DNA of 64,000 bases from positions 4,023,546 to 4,087,545 of the forward strand of contig BCHH01000002.1 of NCBI GenBank assembly GCA_001599595.1, given 5' to 3'. The translations under genes were made by a program, and so were the position numbers. This stretch comes from Beverwykella pulmonaria (Eukaryota > Ascomycota > Dothideomycetes > Pleosporales > Melanommataceae). The notes under the pieces are model-generated. The model was not told where the DNA came from and ran no database searches. It was given only the letters and a program-made list of their open reading frames with translations. Shown here one piece after another: positions 32,891-43,779 of the stretch; position 1 is the first letter of the stretch, and the number at the start of each line of letters is the position of its first letter.

Positions 32891-34468
32891 ATGGAGCTCT
32901 CAACCTGGGCACTCCCGCAACTGTCCAAGCTTCTCCCCTTAGATGACGACTCGCTCAAGCAAATAATCTCTTACGCAGAGAGCCTGCAGAACCGAGAAGC
33001 AGCCGACCATCTCCAAAACCTCCTTGGCGAAAGCCCACAAGCTCTAGAATTCATCACATCCTTCAACAACCGAAGGAAACCCAAAGCTTCTGGAAGTTCT
33101 AGTCAAGTCCAAGCTTCAAATGACCTCTCCCATGTTCCCAAGCCCAAGCCGCGCAAGAAGAAACCAGGCATTGGAAAGCTCCCCCCGCCACGACAGCCGG
33201 AGAACTTTGGGAATACGACTGGCGCTTATGTGAAGAAAGAGGAGGAGGATTACATTTCCGGTGGTTCGAAGCCTAAAGCATCAAAATCCAACGCATTTTC
33301 CCTTTCAGATAAGCCTGAGGCGATACAGAAGCCATCCACATCATCCGGCACTACAACTCCCAAGTCCCGTGGTATCTCTCCAGCTCCAGCTCCAGCAGCC
33401 AAACTCCCACCCTCAGCGGCCGGTCAGCTCATTGGAGATCTCAAATCCTCCCGCAACTCTTCCCCTAAGCCGAAAGCCAAGGTCAGCGTGCAGGGTGGCA
33501 CGCCAATGCAAGGTGCTTCTACCGCATTAAACGACCTAGACTCTGCAATCCGCGCCCTCGAGATCCAGACCAACCCAACCCTCTCTTCCACCCAGGACAA
33601 CAGCAAGCGGAAATGCTCCTGTATGGCCACCCGGCACCCACTCCTGGAAGCTGCACCCAACTGTCTCAACTGCGGAAAGATCATCTGTGTGAAAGAAGGC
33701 ATAGGTCCCTGCACCTTCTGCAACTCTCCGCTTCTAAGCCCCAGCGAGATCCAGAACATGATGCGGGTCCTCAAAGAAGAGCGTGGAAAAGAGAAGATGG
33801 CAGCGAACAACGCCTCCCAAAAACGCGCCGACGTATCTATGGCTCCCCGGCCGTTCTCGACACCCAGAGAGAGAACTCCCGCATCTTCGAACCCGGCATC
33901 AGACTCAGAGAGTGAGAAACTAGCCAAGGCGAAACAGCACAGAGACAAATTGCTCGCGTTTCAAGCCCAGAACGCAAGGCGAACACAGGTCCACGACGAA
34001 GCTGCAGACTTCGATACTCCGACCTCGGGACTAAGTATGTGGGCGAGCCCACAGGAACGCGCGATGCAGTTGAAGCGGCAGCAGAAGGCTCTCCGAGAGC
34101 AGGATTGGAACGCGAGGCCCGAATATGAGAAGAGGACGATGGTGGCGAGTATTGATCTCAAGGGTGGTAAGATCGTGAAGAGAATGGCAGCTGTGGACCG
34201 ACCGGTGACGCCGGAGAGCGAGGAGGAACTACCCACGCCTGTGCATGTTCCAAGCCAAGATGGAAGTGGAGGGGCGTTCAGTCGGAATCCGTTGCTGGGA
34301 GGGCTAATTAGGCCTACATTTAAGGCTACAGGGAAGGGAAAGGAGAAGGAAAGAGAGAGGAAGCAGACGTGGAGAAGGGTTCAGGATGATAATGAGGACA
34401 ATGAGCAATGGATATTAGATGGCGGTGTGTATGGTGGAGAGACCAAGACAATAGATGGCGGTGGATAG
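32891..34468 (+). CDS. ASC-1/TRIP4-type zinc finger protein
   Basis: Fungal homologue of activating signal cointegrator 1 (TRIP4; yeast Rqt4), a subunit of the ASC-1/RQT complex that splits collided ribosomes. A single exon gives 525 aa. The N-terminal 65 residues form the conserved helical domain (W-A-L-P-Q-L-S-K-L-L-P, then G-E-S-P-Q-A-L-E-F-I). A Lys/Pro/Ser-rich linker follows. The C2HC5 zinc finger lies at about residues 240-280, with C-S-C, a His in T-R-H-P-L-L, N-C-L-N-C-G, I-I-C and C-T-F-C. The C-terminal third is charged and includes a conserved-looking M-W-A-S-P-Q-E-R-A segment. The start at 32891 gives M-E-L-S-T-W-A-L; upstream in-frame sequence has no ATG. It converges with the O-methyltransferase gene. 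Confidence 0.9.
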   Translation: MELSTWALPQLSKLLPLDDDSLKQIISYAESLQNREAADHLQNLLGESPQALEFITSFNNRRKPKASGSSSQVQASNDLSHVPKPKPRKKKPGIGKLPPPRQPENFGNTTGAYVKKEEEDYISGGSKPKASKSNAFSLSDKPEAIQKPSTSSGTTTPKSRGISPAPAPAAKLPPSAAGQLIGDLKSSRNSSPKPKAKVSVQGGTPMQGASTALNDLDSAIRALEIQTNPTLSSTQDNSKRKCSCMATRHPLLEAAPNCLNCGKIICVKEGIGPCTFCNSPLLSPSEIQNMMRVLKEERGKEKMAANNASQKRADVSMAPRPFSTPRERTPASSNPASDSESEKLAKAKQHRDKLLAFQAQNARRTQVHDEAADFDTPTSGLSMWASPQERAMQLKRQQKALREQDWNARPEYEKRTMVASIDLKGGKIVKRMAAVDRPVTPESEEELPTPVHVPSQDGSGGAFSRNPLLGGLIRPTFKATGKGKEKERERKQTWRRVQDDNEDNEQWILDGGVYGGETKTIDGGG

Positions 34469-34748
34469 AGTATTAACATTCGATGCATTTCAATCAAGAA
34501 CGCCTTTGACATTATTGTAGGGAAAGGGTTGACAACTAGCGTATAAGTAAAACCCGACCTCATGCGTTGTCCGCCATTCGCGCCCACATGATATGGATGC
34601 GATCCAGAACAACAGTTAATCTCATTCGTCGAAGAATCAGCTCTGTAATACAACACCACAATACTACATCTCAATCCAAGTTATCATGCACATGAATTTC
34701 TTATCTTAGAACAACGCACTTCCTTTCTATACACAGCAATGTGCCCAT

Positions 34749-35465
34749 CTATTTCACAACCGCAATCAAAAAACCATCATAATTCTTCTCCCCCACGGTC
34801 TGCACAACCACTCCATCAATCCTATCATCTTTTCCGATATTCTCAACCACCCTCCTCGCGCCCTCAATCCTGCTATCGCCCCCCGCCTCATTCGCCAACT
34901 GCCCCTTCCTCACCACATTATCAACGATAATACACGCGCCCGAATCTGCCATCCCAATCGCCATATCAACATAATTCCAATTATTCTCCTTATCGGCATC
35001 GATGAAAATAAACTGGAATTTCCCCCGCTTTCCCTGATTCACCTCCTCGGCCAGCCGCGGCAGGACTTCGATGCCCGGTCCTAGGAGGATGGTGGCGCGG
35101 TCTGCCAGCCCCGCATACTCGATATTCGAGCGCGCGACAGAGGCATGATGCGCGTCTACTTCTACACTAACGACATTGACGGTTGGTGAGGACGACGCGA
35201 GCCATATCGTCGAGTACCCGCCCAAAGTGCCTATTTCGAGGATGTTTGTCGCTTTCACAAGTTGAGCTTGCAGTTTTAGGTATTTTCCCTGTGAGGGGGA
35301 GACGGCAATATCGGGAAGGCCTTGGGCCTCAGAGTTTTGGAGTGCGTGTGAGAGGGCAGCATGTGATGGTGTAGTTTGAGAGGAAGGGTGCAGATGCCCG
35401 AAGGAGTATGTGTCGACAGCGGTCCAGCGTGAGTCGCGCTCGTAGGATTGGCCCTGGCCTGACAT
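34749..35465 (-). CDS. O-methyltransferase, caffeoyl-CoA/catechol type
   Basis: SAM-dependent O-methyltransferase of the Methyltransf_3 family; the small-molecule substrate is unknown. A single exon gives 238 aa, the full family length. The SAM-binding motif is L-E-I-G-T-L-G-G-Y-S-T-I-W. The metal/SAM motif F-I-D-A-D-K-E-N-N carries the acidic pair, followed by I-I-V-D-N-V-V. There is no signal peptide, so it is cytosolic. Its neighbours are housekeeping genes, so nothing ties it to a secondary-metabolite cluster. The start ATG at 35465 is followed by M-S-G-Q-G-Q-S-Y-E-R. Confidence 0.93.
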   Translation of the reverse strand: MSGQGQSYERDSRWTAVDTYSFGHLHPSSQTTPSHAALSHALQNSEAQGLPDIAVSPSQGKYLKLQAQLVKATNILEIGTLGGYSTIWLASSSPTVNVVSVEVDAHHASVARSNIEYAGLADRATILLGPGIEVLPRLAEEVNQGKRGKFQFIFIDADKENNWNYVDMAIGMADSGACIIVDNVVRKGQLANEAGGDSRIEGARRVVENIGKDDRIDGVVVQTVGEKNYDGFLIAVVK

Positions 35466-36552
35466 ATTGGCGTAGGAGAATTGGAGGGCTGGATTGCTAG
35501 TAGTTGTGTTTAGTGGAGCCCAATTGGTGCTGTAGAAATGATGATAGTAGAGCGATCTCGGTGCGAGTACTTAAGGAGCTTTTATATGGTACTCGGATTC
35601 AAGTCTGGTCCTAGCAGGGGTAAGCGAGCCCCGCGGAATATTCATGCTCTAAGTTTCTCATACGCGTCTTGTGATGGTGCTGCCTGGTTGTCCGACCGGC
35701 GAGATGTACGATGGCGGTAGACGTCGGTGGAGGGAAGTGCTGATTGCTCAATTCGTGGCGGACATTGCGTCGAGACCTACCTGATAATCGTGCATACCTC
35801 CGAGCTTGTATTATTTCTCCGATATATCCGAGCTTTCACTTTGTGTCCTCCAAGGTCTCTTCTTTTTCAACGATGTAACACTACCCAGGAAGCTCCCGGC
35901 ATGACAACTACTCAGCTTGTGAGATGGTGTACGCACATGCATCGCTGGTTGCTATCACGCCGATTGGCCCCAAAGCCTTGGTGAAGCAACACTCCGCGGC
36001 CGTTCTTGTTTCTGCTTCTCTGAAATCACGTATACCTTCGGATGAAACGTGCATGTTGGAGTGATCATTCAGGTATGCCTTACACACAGGGCGCATGTCC
36101 AATATTGTGCAAAGTGGAATGGCGCATAGCCGCGAGTGAATACTACGTTTTGACAAGACTCTTTCTCCAACGTTAGTTCATGTCACTGGTCAAATGTATA
36201 TTAGTTCAGGGGATCAGATACTTGGAATTGAACGCCTTGAATAAAAGGATGAGCGGGGAAGGATAGTAGTGTTGGGGGACAAATGAATATCTTCATCAGG
36301 GCGTAAATGATGCTAGATATTATTAACAAGTAGCAGAGCCATCTCAATGAAGAAGCAACGATAGAGCTTTTGTGGGTGGTGGTAGGTTCATGCAATTGTT
36401 TTATTCAGGAAACAACTGCTACGCCGAGCAGTCCTGATATGAGATATCCATGCCTAAAACCCGGAGTCTTCATGTAGGAACCGCAGACATACACCGATTT
36501 TCGAGCCGACGCCAAAGGATCATTCCACTACCGATGCAACTATATCCATCCC
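35466..36552. other. Intergenic
   Basis: About 1.1 kb between two minus-strand genes, holding the O-methyltransferase promoter and the RPS6 3' flank. Short open frames only; nothing else is seen. Confidence 0.5.
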
Positions 36553-37404
36553 CTAATGCCTCATGGATGAAGCCCTCCTCTTGCGGGCCTCCTCGTGGGC
36601 AGACTTGGCCTCGGTGATACGCTTCTGGAGGATCTGGGCGTACTCGTTCTGTGTGATGAATTAGCAACTAGAATTGAGAGATCATTTCGAGGACTTACGG
36701 CAGCATCCTTGGAAGCTTCCGCATGACGACGCTTGAGCGCAATGCGATGGCGCTTGTGCTGTAGACGTTGGGGAGTGACCAGACGCTGAATCTTGGGAGC
36801 CTTGGTGTACGGCTTCTTGCCCTCGCCCTTGGGCTGGACTTCGCGACGGATGACGAACTTGCGAACCTATATTTCCAAAATTGTATCATCAGACTCAATC
36901 CTTTACATAATAATAGAGGATTGGCGAAGAAGCTATGAGAAAACTCACATCATCTTCCTTGCTGAGACCGAAGAAGCGGCGAAGCTTGGTTGCCCGCTTG
37001 GGACCCAAACGCTTGGGGTGAACCGTGTCGGTGATACCGGGGATATCAGCGTCGCCCTTCTTGACGATGCTGAGCGCGAGAACGGAGAGGTCCATGGCGA
37101 CAATGCAACCACGAACACTCTTCCTCTTGCGCTCGCCGGTGCGACGGGGTCGGTAGCAAGAGTGGCCCTTTCCGAGGAGCAGAGACACACGGGTCGGGTG
37201 CATAACACCCTGCTTCATCGGGAAGCCCTGCTTGTCGTTGCCACCGGTGATTCTGAAGATGTAGCCCTTGAATTCGTCGCCGACGCTGTCGCCCGGAACT
37301 TCGTGGCCCATGCGGCGGTCCATGAAGACGCGCAGCTTGCGCTCATCATCGATTTCGATCAGCTTTTGCGTGCCATTGTTAGGGTAGGAGATGTTGAGCT
37401 TCAT
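36553..37404 (-). CDS. RPS6: 40S ribosomal protein S6 (eS6)
   Basis: Component of the small ribosomal subunit and a classic TOR-pathway phosphorylation target. Exons, high to low: 37404-36949, 36866-36699 and 36648-36553, with GT-AG introns of 82 and 50 nt, give 239 aa, the normal length. It starts M-K-L-N-I-S-Y-P. Conserved segments include [22 protein letters not shown] and [14 protein letters not shown]. The C-terminus is K-R-R-A-S-S-M-R-H, with the two serines phosphorylated in yeast. A likely 5' UTR intron (37433-37595, donor GTAAGT, acceptor GTTGCAG) is common in ribosomal protein genes but less certain. Confidence 0.97.
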
Positions 37405-38277
37405 CTTGACAGGCAATGTCGAGATGGGGTGGCTGCAACGGGGGTTAGTTGTCGAAGTCGGCCTGGTTTTCGAACTGTGAGTTGCGATTGAGATTTTCGC
37501 TTGTCTGTGGGCATGGAGAAACGTTTCGCCGTAGCGTCATCACGCGTCGTAGCACTCTTCTTGGCGCGGATCCTGCGGGCAGCTAGTAAACTTACTTGAA
37601 AAGTAATTATTCTAGTCACATGTGGCCGTCTTTGCGAGGAATTGACTCCCTCTACTGACTTCCTTTAACGACTGCCCGAGCTCTTTGAAGGACCTGCCTA
37701 GTCCTCTCCGCTTGATGCTCTAGATACTTCTGTAGGTAATTTTATTGAAAGCTAGGCTTTTTGCTTTAGCACCTCTTCACACGGAGCATAACTTAAACTA
37801 TTTTACAAGATTTCCTGTCGTTATGTTTGCAATTGACTTCTTATGTACAGTAAAGCCGTCAGCCAATCTGATTTTCTTCCAAGGTTATACACTGCAATTC
37901 AAACAACCCATGAGATTAAGCATTTGTCGCCAATGGTGAATAAGTTTCTTGTTCACTATTGCTATCATCCAGGCTTTACCATTTTCAATATATGCTATTC
38001 TCACTCATAGGAGCATAGGCCGATTGAATAGGTAAGTCAGACAGAGATTGGTATATACGCGCTCAGTTCTTCATAACCGTTGAACAGATAGAAAATTCCA
38101 CTCATATCTTGTTCTGTGAACTCACACTAGTCCTTGACGAGACCCAATTCCCAGAACCCATGGCCATTACCATGGCCATTAACGCCACTTCATGCCGAGA
38201 CCCAACCCTATTAGAACTAACGATTTTTAATATAATACAAATTCTCGAAGAAAAAAAATTATGCCAGTCTGTTCTGT
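37405..38277. other. Intergenic, RPS6 promoter and leader
   Basis: Contains the RPS6 upstream region, including a possible 5' UTR intron at 37433-37595, and then AT-rich sequence to the end of the calcipressin gene. A 12-bp palindromic run ccattaccatggccatt lies near 38162-38178. No gene is supported. Confidence 0.45.
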
Positions 38278-39109
38278 TCAATGCATGAGCTCGACCGGCG
38301 GCCTCGGGGTGGACAGAACCTTTCCTTGCGCTTTTTGTAGCTGTATCGGGCCCTCGATACCCTCCATAGCATCCGGAGAATCCAGATCTACCGGGCTTTC
38401 GGTGGTGTCTTCAACTGATATAGCAGGGAGAGCGGAGCTATCGCCGTGGTCGTCGGGATGATAGACGATGGTAGAGCTGCCGGTGCGCCGCCGGGTGATC
38501 GGACTATCAAGATGTGTTGGCGAGGGGTAGTCCACGTGGTGCGCATGTAGTCGTGCGAGAGCCGCAGCCAGATCCTCAGCGTGCACAACCGTGTTCGGCG
38601 CATCCTCGTTCTTCATTTCCCAGCCCATGGGCGGCGAAGGCGGGGGTGAAATGAAGAATAGCTTATCGGATTTAGGCAGCGGCAGGTGCTGATCGCTTGG
38701 GTTGAGCGGGGTTGTGAGCCCAAAGTATACGCGGATGCGGCAGCCCATGAGCTGTTCACCGTCGAGCTTCTGGCGGATGGCGATGGCGGAGTCGACCTCG
38801 AAGAAGGAGACCACGATTCGCTTGAAAGACTTCAGTGGCGCCCAAGTATGGATCTTTCCATACTGGTCTATCGTTTCGCGGATTTGTACGAGGTTCGATG
38901 GGACAAAAATCTCTGGTTCTACCAGATTCTGGCTTCAGTGTTAGCATTGTTAGAAGAGAGCGAACTGTTCTACGTACTGTGATTATGAGGGTGTTCGACG
39001 GTGGTGAAGGTTGAATGAGTGGTGGTAGATCTGAGAAGTCGAGTGATAGTGGCGATTTAGTTCTTGAAGATGATCGCGAGCGTTGTGGAGACGGTATATC
39101 AACAGACAT
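38278..39109 (-). CDS. RCN1: Calcipressin (calcineurin regulator, RCAN family)
   Basis: Regulates calcineurin, the Ca2+/calmodulin-dependent phosphatase. Exons, high to low: 39109-38978 and 38928-38278, with a 49-nt GT-AG intron, give 260 aa. An RRM-like N-terminal domain is rebuilt across the splice: N-T-L-I-I-T-N-L-V, then Y-G-K-I-H-T-W-A-P-L-K-S-F-K-R-I. The family's central motif is F-F-I-S-P-P-P-S-P-P-M-G-W-E, the calcineurin-binding/phosphodegron element. The C-terminus ends T-P-R-P-P-V-E-L-M-H, matching the conserved fungal tail. The N-terminal 30 residues are Ser-rich. The intergenic space upstream is large and holds no recognisable response elements. Confidence 0.94.
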
Positions 39110-40959
39110 GTTGTGGGAAATGTCGAGGTACTACGGTATATTCGGTAGCGGTTCGGGCTGTAAAGTTGCTGTGGGAAAGAGGAAGAGAAGTTGGCCGTCT
39201 TAAGAGGTGTTTGGTTTATTGCCGCGGCACGTCACGCCTCCGCGCAACCGTCATGAGCTCCGCCACCTTTTGCCAAGCCGCCTCCTTCTCGCCATGTCTT
39301 TCTCTTTCTGTGCACGTTCTGGCCACCTCTTGCCCTCTTGCACTGCCCCGGATTTGATACCTCAACGAAAATCTCGCCTGTGGCCCACGGGGCTCGGCGG
39401 AACGCGTGCGAATTACTATTGCCTTGAGTCTCCGCAGCGGAGCCTCGTTTGCTGATTGATGTTTGCTGGGCTCAGCCTTCCAAAGAATTATTCCGCCGAA
39501 GCAAACCGGGCTTTCTCCCTGATATTTTGCCCCTTTAGGCATGCGTTACCTATGCAAGCAATTATGGCTTAACGCCTGGGTTCCCTAATCAGCTTGCACA
39601 GGCGAGCATAGGTAAGGTGGCTGCCGTGACTGACGGGGCTGATTCTCCTGGACTTAATCCTTACCGACTTTCTTTCTCTCATCGTGTCAGACTATGTCTC
39701 TGTCTCATTTACTTGTATCGATTTAAAGGGGCTTGCTCAGCAAGCCAGTACCTCATGGCACAGCGCGCTGTCGACGAGACGACAACCGGGCTATGGATGT
39801 GGGCCTTTAACGTTTGTGCTCCAGGTTTAGTCATTCAACTTATAATTGTCATGCAAGGTTGATTTTTAGTCTGTATCATTGTCTGATACAAGTTTCAGTC
39901 ATCACTTCATAGTTGAACGAAATCGGTAAGATGACGGGATGATCCGCGCAACTTCCGAATCTGCTTTGCTATTACAACAACCATACCTAGGTACCACTGG
40001 ATCTCTAACTTGTGTGGATATTGGCCAACAAGAGAATGCACTCCGGTCTATCTGCCACAGAGAGTGTTGCTTTCATAGTAAGTCTGGCGAGCATATACTC
40101 CTATTAGATACTGGATCCATCGTAGTGCAGCGGTCGAATTCAGTCGCACTTGATAGCCTTATCCGCGTTACCATTTTTGAGGTGGAGCTGTCAAGCCCAT
40201 TTGCATCAAAACGGTGCAAGGTAGCATGGAGACTTGATAATCCTCCCGTTAGATGTACCATTCCTTCGATGGGTTTCCCTTTATTTCAATATGATCACCG
40301 CGAGACGTCCTCACCATGTATCACTGGCGATTCGGCACTGGCACTTTGTTCTTGGTATCACTATCCGGAGCTTACCTCGGTAATATGTTTTATCACTCTC
40401 CCAGTCTTCCGAGATGAGCTTCTTCTTTCTTGCCTGTCGATTCTTTGTGAGAGCCGCGATTCCGAGAATAGGATTCGATCCAGCGTATAGAGCATTGAGA
40501 TTTTGGCGACCAATAAACCATACTATAAGACACAGTCTTGCATGATCAAGTTTGTTTTGAAGTACAGATACAACTTGTTCATTGCCGCTTTGGTGGATAA
40601 TGGACTACAGAAAGTGGTTATGTAAATCTTGACAAGAGAACATCACCAACTACTTAGATTATTCGTGATCAATGAAACTGCATACATAAGCACATAACTA
40701 TCATTCTTTACTGATTCCAGAATCAACCGCAGTGCCTGGGGCGTTTTCACGAAGATGTGGCGCAGGCCCGGGATTTCTTCGGTGAATCTTCGCACGCTCC
40801 GAGCTTGACGCCTTCACCTTGAACTTCAAAGAAAAGTTGAGCTCGCCCACTCCGCCAACCTACCATCGCGTCCCCCGTATTCTTTTCCACTCCGCCTCGC
40901 CCGAGAAGCTCGACCACTCGTCTGTGCCAACAACTAGCCTCGTAAACCTCAGCTCAAAT
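39110..40959. other. Intergenic with one doubtful ORF
   Basis: About 1.85 kb between the divergent calcipressin and RPB3 genes. Apart from a 183-codon ATG frame (listed separately), only short frames occur. The last 150 bp remain open in the RPB3 frame but have no ATG, and probably form the RPB3 leader. Confidence 0.4.
39939..40490 (+). CDS. Doubtful hypothetical ORF, 183 aa
   Basis: A continuous frame from ATG 39939 to TAG 40490. I see no domain, signal peptide or membrane segment. Composition is mixed with nine cysteines, and codon use looks less biased than in the neighbouring housekeeping genes. It may be an orphan gene or chance; the gap between RPB3 and calcipressin is the only contextual support. 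Confidence 0.2.
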   Translation: MIRATSESALLLQQPYLGTTGSLTCVDIGQQENALRSICHRECCFHSKSGEHILLLDTGSIVVQRSNSVALDSLIRVTIFEVELSSPFASKRCKVAWRLDNPPVRCTIPSMGFPLFQYDHRETSSPCITGDSALALCSWYHYPELTSVICFITLPVFRDELLLSCLSILCESRDSENRIRSSV

Positions 40960-42083
40960 ATGGATCCGTACGGCGATGCGGACAATCGCGAAATCAACGT
41001 GCGCTTCCTTCAGGTAGGCGTCTTTGTCCCCGTGTCTTACGCGCCGTGACTGACACAGCCGCAGGCCGACAGCGTGCGCGCTAACTTCATAGTTCAAAAC
41101 TTCAACCTTGAGACGGCAAACTCGCTGCGGCGGGTTATGCTTGCAGAGATCCCGACCCTGGCCATAGACGTCGTCGAAGTCTTAGACAACACCTCCGTGC
41201 TCGCCGATGAATTTGTGTGCCATCGCCTCGGCTTGATCCCGCTCTGCTCGAAAGGCGTCGATGATCTACTGTACTCGAGAGAATGCGATTGCGATGGATA
41301 TTGCGAGAACTGCTCGGTTGTGCTCACGCTCCACGCGAAGTGCACAGGGAATGAGATAATGAAAGTGTTCGCGCGCGACTTGGCTGTCTCTGCGGGACGG
41401 CCGAATGAAGAGGTAGGGAACCCGGTGATTACGGATCCTGAAGGACAAGGAAGCTGTATCGTGAAGTTGAGAAAAGGACAAGCTATCCACATGCGCTGCA
41501 TTGCGAAGAAGGGCATTGCAAAGGAGCACGCGAAGTGGGCGCCGAGCGCTGCCATTGGGTTCGAATACGATCCAGCCAACAAGTTGCGGCATCTCGACTA
41601 CTGGCATGAGGGGGACGACCCAAAAAAGGAGTGGTAAGTCAAGATTTCGAAGTGCGCAAGGTAGACCGTGCCATTGACACTGTCCATAGGCCTGTCGATG
41701 AAAATCGCGTTAATCTAGACGGTGGCCCAGAGCAAGAAGACCAGGAATTCGACTATGACGCAGTGCCCACCCGCTTCTTTTTCGATGTCGAAACAGTAGG
41801 CGGCATAGGCCCAGATCAGATTGTGACAGAGGGCATTAAAACTCTCCAACAAAAGCTCGCCTCCGTCATCCATGAGCTGAGAGGGGGGGAAAACGCAGAT
41901 GGGCCAGATTTCGGAGGCGCACAAAGCCCACAGATGAACAATGCGGGCTTCGGAGGCCAAGACGCGGGCTACACAACGCCTTATGGAGGTGGCAATGCCA
42001 GTGTTTGGGGTGCTGGTGCCGCTGGTGGAAGTACTACGCCCTACGGCGCGACGCCGTATGGCGGAGCCCCACCATCCTGGTAG
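40960..42083 (+). CDS. RPB3: RNA polymerase II subunit RPB3
   Basis: Assembly platform subunit of nuclear RNA polymerase II, equivalent to bacterial alpha with RPB11. Exons 40960-41013, 41065-41633 and 41690-42083, with GT-AG introns of 51 and 56 nt, give 338 aa. The dimerisation motif N-S-L-R-R-V-M-L-A-E-I-P-T-L-A-I-D is intact. The zinc loop C-D-C-D-G-Y-C-E-N-C follows. The core continues with K-W-A-P-S-A-A-I-G-F-E-Y-D-P and ends with the F-F-D-V-E-T-V-G segment. The last 70 residues are a Gly/Tyr/Pro-rich tail (T-T-P-Y-G-G) usual in filamentous fungi. ATG 40960 was chosen because upstream in-frame sequence has no ATG and the N-terminus matches the family. Confidence 0.96.
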
Positions 42084-42789
42084 ATTCAGGCGAGGTCACA
42101 ATTATGTCCGTATCAAGCTGACGATTACCCTTTCCCCCTTATCAAAAAATGGTCAGTGGTCCAGCTACATTCGCCCCGGTCAACAGGCATCCAACATATT
42201 CCGCACTCCTTTCGTGCGAGTATGTCTTCGCTCTGATCTTCTTGCAGATGGCATAGCCTGCACTCTTCCACATAGACTGGAACATCTCTCGTACTATACA
42301 TGATACTTGCATGGGATGGAGTTTTCGAATGCGCGGCGTTGGATGGGAAAATCGACAGTTGGATGGAAATTGGTCCGCTCGAGCGAATCTCGCTTTAGGG
42401 CAGCAGTAGATGCATGCTACATACCCCGGGGAAAGACTGGGATAAGGGTTGATTGAGAGATTACTCATTATTGAGCGATATGAGTGTGTTTGCGATAGTG
42501 TACAAGTCTATCAAATGGTTTTCGACCAAATGCTTTATTTGCATGAGTCCTGAGCGGTCTTTTCGTCGTGATAGGTATATCATACAGTACAGTGATGAGA
42601 GTGATGAATGCCCTTCCATCAAAACCACCTCATCCCCAATTTTCCGACGTTAGAAAGAGAGGGGAATATTTACACAAGCCGAAAAAAGCGCACCCAAACG
42701 CCAAGATATGTGAGTGTGGTCCTTCGTCCAAGATTTCCAGGTGCTATCCATATTCGTACACAATTACAAAGACGCAAAGCAAATGCCGC
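42084..42789. other. Convergent 3' intergenic region
   Basis: Between RPB3 (plus) and mitochondrial GrpE (minus). It holds both 3' ends. Short open frames only; nothing else is seen. Confidence 0.45.
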
Positions 42790-43594
42790 TTATGAGTTCT
42801 TCACCACGCCGACTTTAGGAGCCTATCATCACACGTTAGCCAATGTGCCACTAGCAAAACTAGTTGAAAATATACTAACCCTCAACACCCGCCCATTAAG
42901 CATAAAGCCTTTCTGCTGTGTGTGAAAGACGGTCCCATCCTCCTTGTCCGGCTGCGGTGTCTGAAAGACGGCCTCGTGCAAATTCGGATTGAACTTCTCA
43001 TTTTCGACCGCGGGGTCAATGCGCTCGAGGCCATGCTTCTTGAGCGTCTGCATGAGGATGGTTTCGGTCATTTTGAGCCCGTCGTGCAGCATCACGAGGT
43101 CCGGGTTGGCATCTGTGAGGCTGGCGGAGGGAACGGTGGTGAGGGCGCGGTCAAGGTTGTCGACGGATTCGACGAGGTCGCGTGCGAAGCGTTGGAGGGC
43201 AAAATCCTTCGCCGCGGAGATTTCGCGCTTTGTCCGCTCTTGTAGGTTGCGAAAGTCGGCGACGGAGCGGAGGTATTTGTCCTGTTGATGTGGATTAGGA
43301 TTTTGTTTGGGTGTGATATTGGGGGTAGAGGCGGGGCGAATTTGGGTCACTACACACCTTCAGGTCCACAATCTCCTTGTCCTTCTTCTCAATCTGCTCC
43401 TTCAGTTGTGTGGCTTCTAGAGCCTCGGCGGGCTTGCTATCGGTGGCGGCGGTTTCGCCTTCCTTCGCTGCAGGCGTCTCTGAGTACCAGCGCAGCGAGG
43501 TTGCCACGGGCTGTCGAATAGGTGTGAATGATTGCGGGCGGGGAAATGGGCGCACTGCCGCTCTTGAAGCGCGAAATACTGTCCTCTGAAGCAT
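42790..43594 (-). CDS. MGE1: Mitochondrial GrpE nucleotide-exchange factor
   Basis: Releases ADP from matrix Hsp70 (Ssc1) during protein import and folding. Exons, high to low: 43594-43358, 43281-42880 and 42822-42790, with GT-AG introns of 76 and 57 nt, give 223 aa. The N-terminal 36 residues are Arg-rich and lack acids (M-L-Q-R-T-V-F-R-A-S-R-A), a matrix presequence. A long helix follows (L-K-E-Q-I-E-K-K-D-K-E, then R-S-V-A-D-F-R-N-L-Q-E-R-T). The GrpE signature is E-K-F-N-P-N-L-H-E-A-V-F-Q, with H-T-Q-Q-K-G-F-M-L-N-G-R-V-L-R near the end. The last exon contributes only ten residues (A-P-K-V-G-V-V-K-N-S). It is head to head with the PrpF-like gene, with 185 bp between starts. Confidence 0.95.
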
Positions 43595-43779
43595 GGCGAT
43601 GTGTGTGGGTGAGGGCGTTGCAGATGTGGCAGATGGAAGTATAGTCTAAGAAAAATTCAGAGTCGAGCAAAAGCCGGGACCGTGCGGGCTAATCCCGAGG
43701 TCGCCGTCACTCTGCATGCGTCCCGGGACTTCACTTCTTGGACGACATTCAACATGTTCCCACCCCCGTCGCGCGAGCG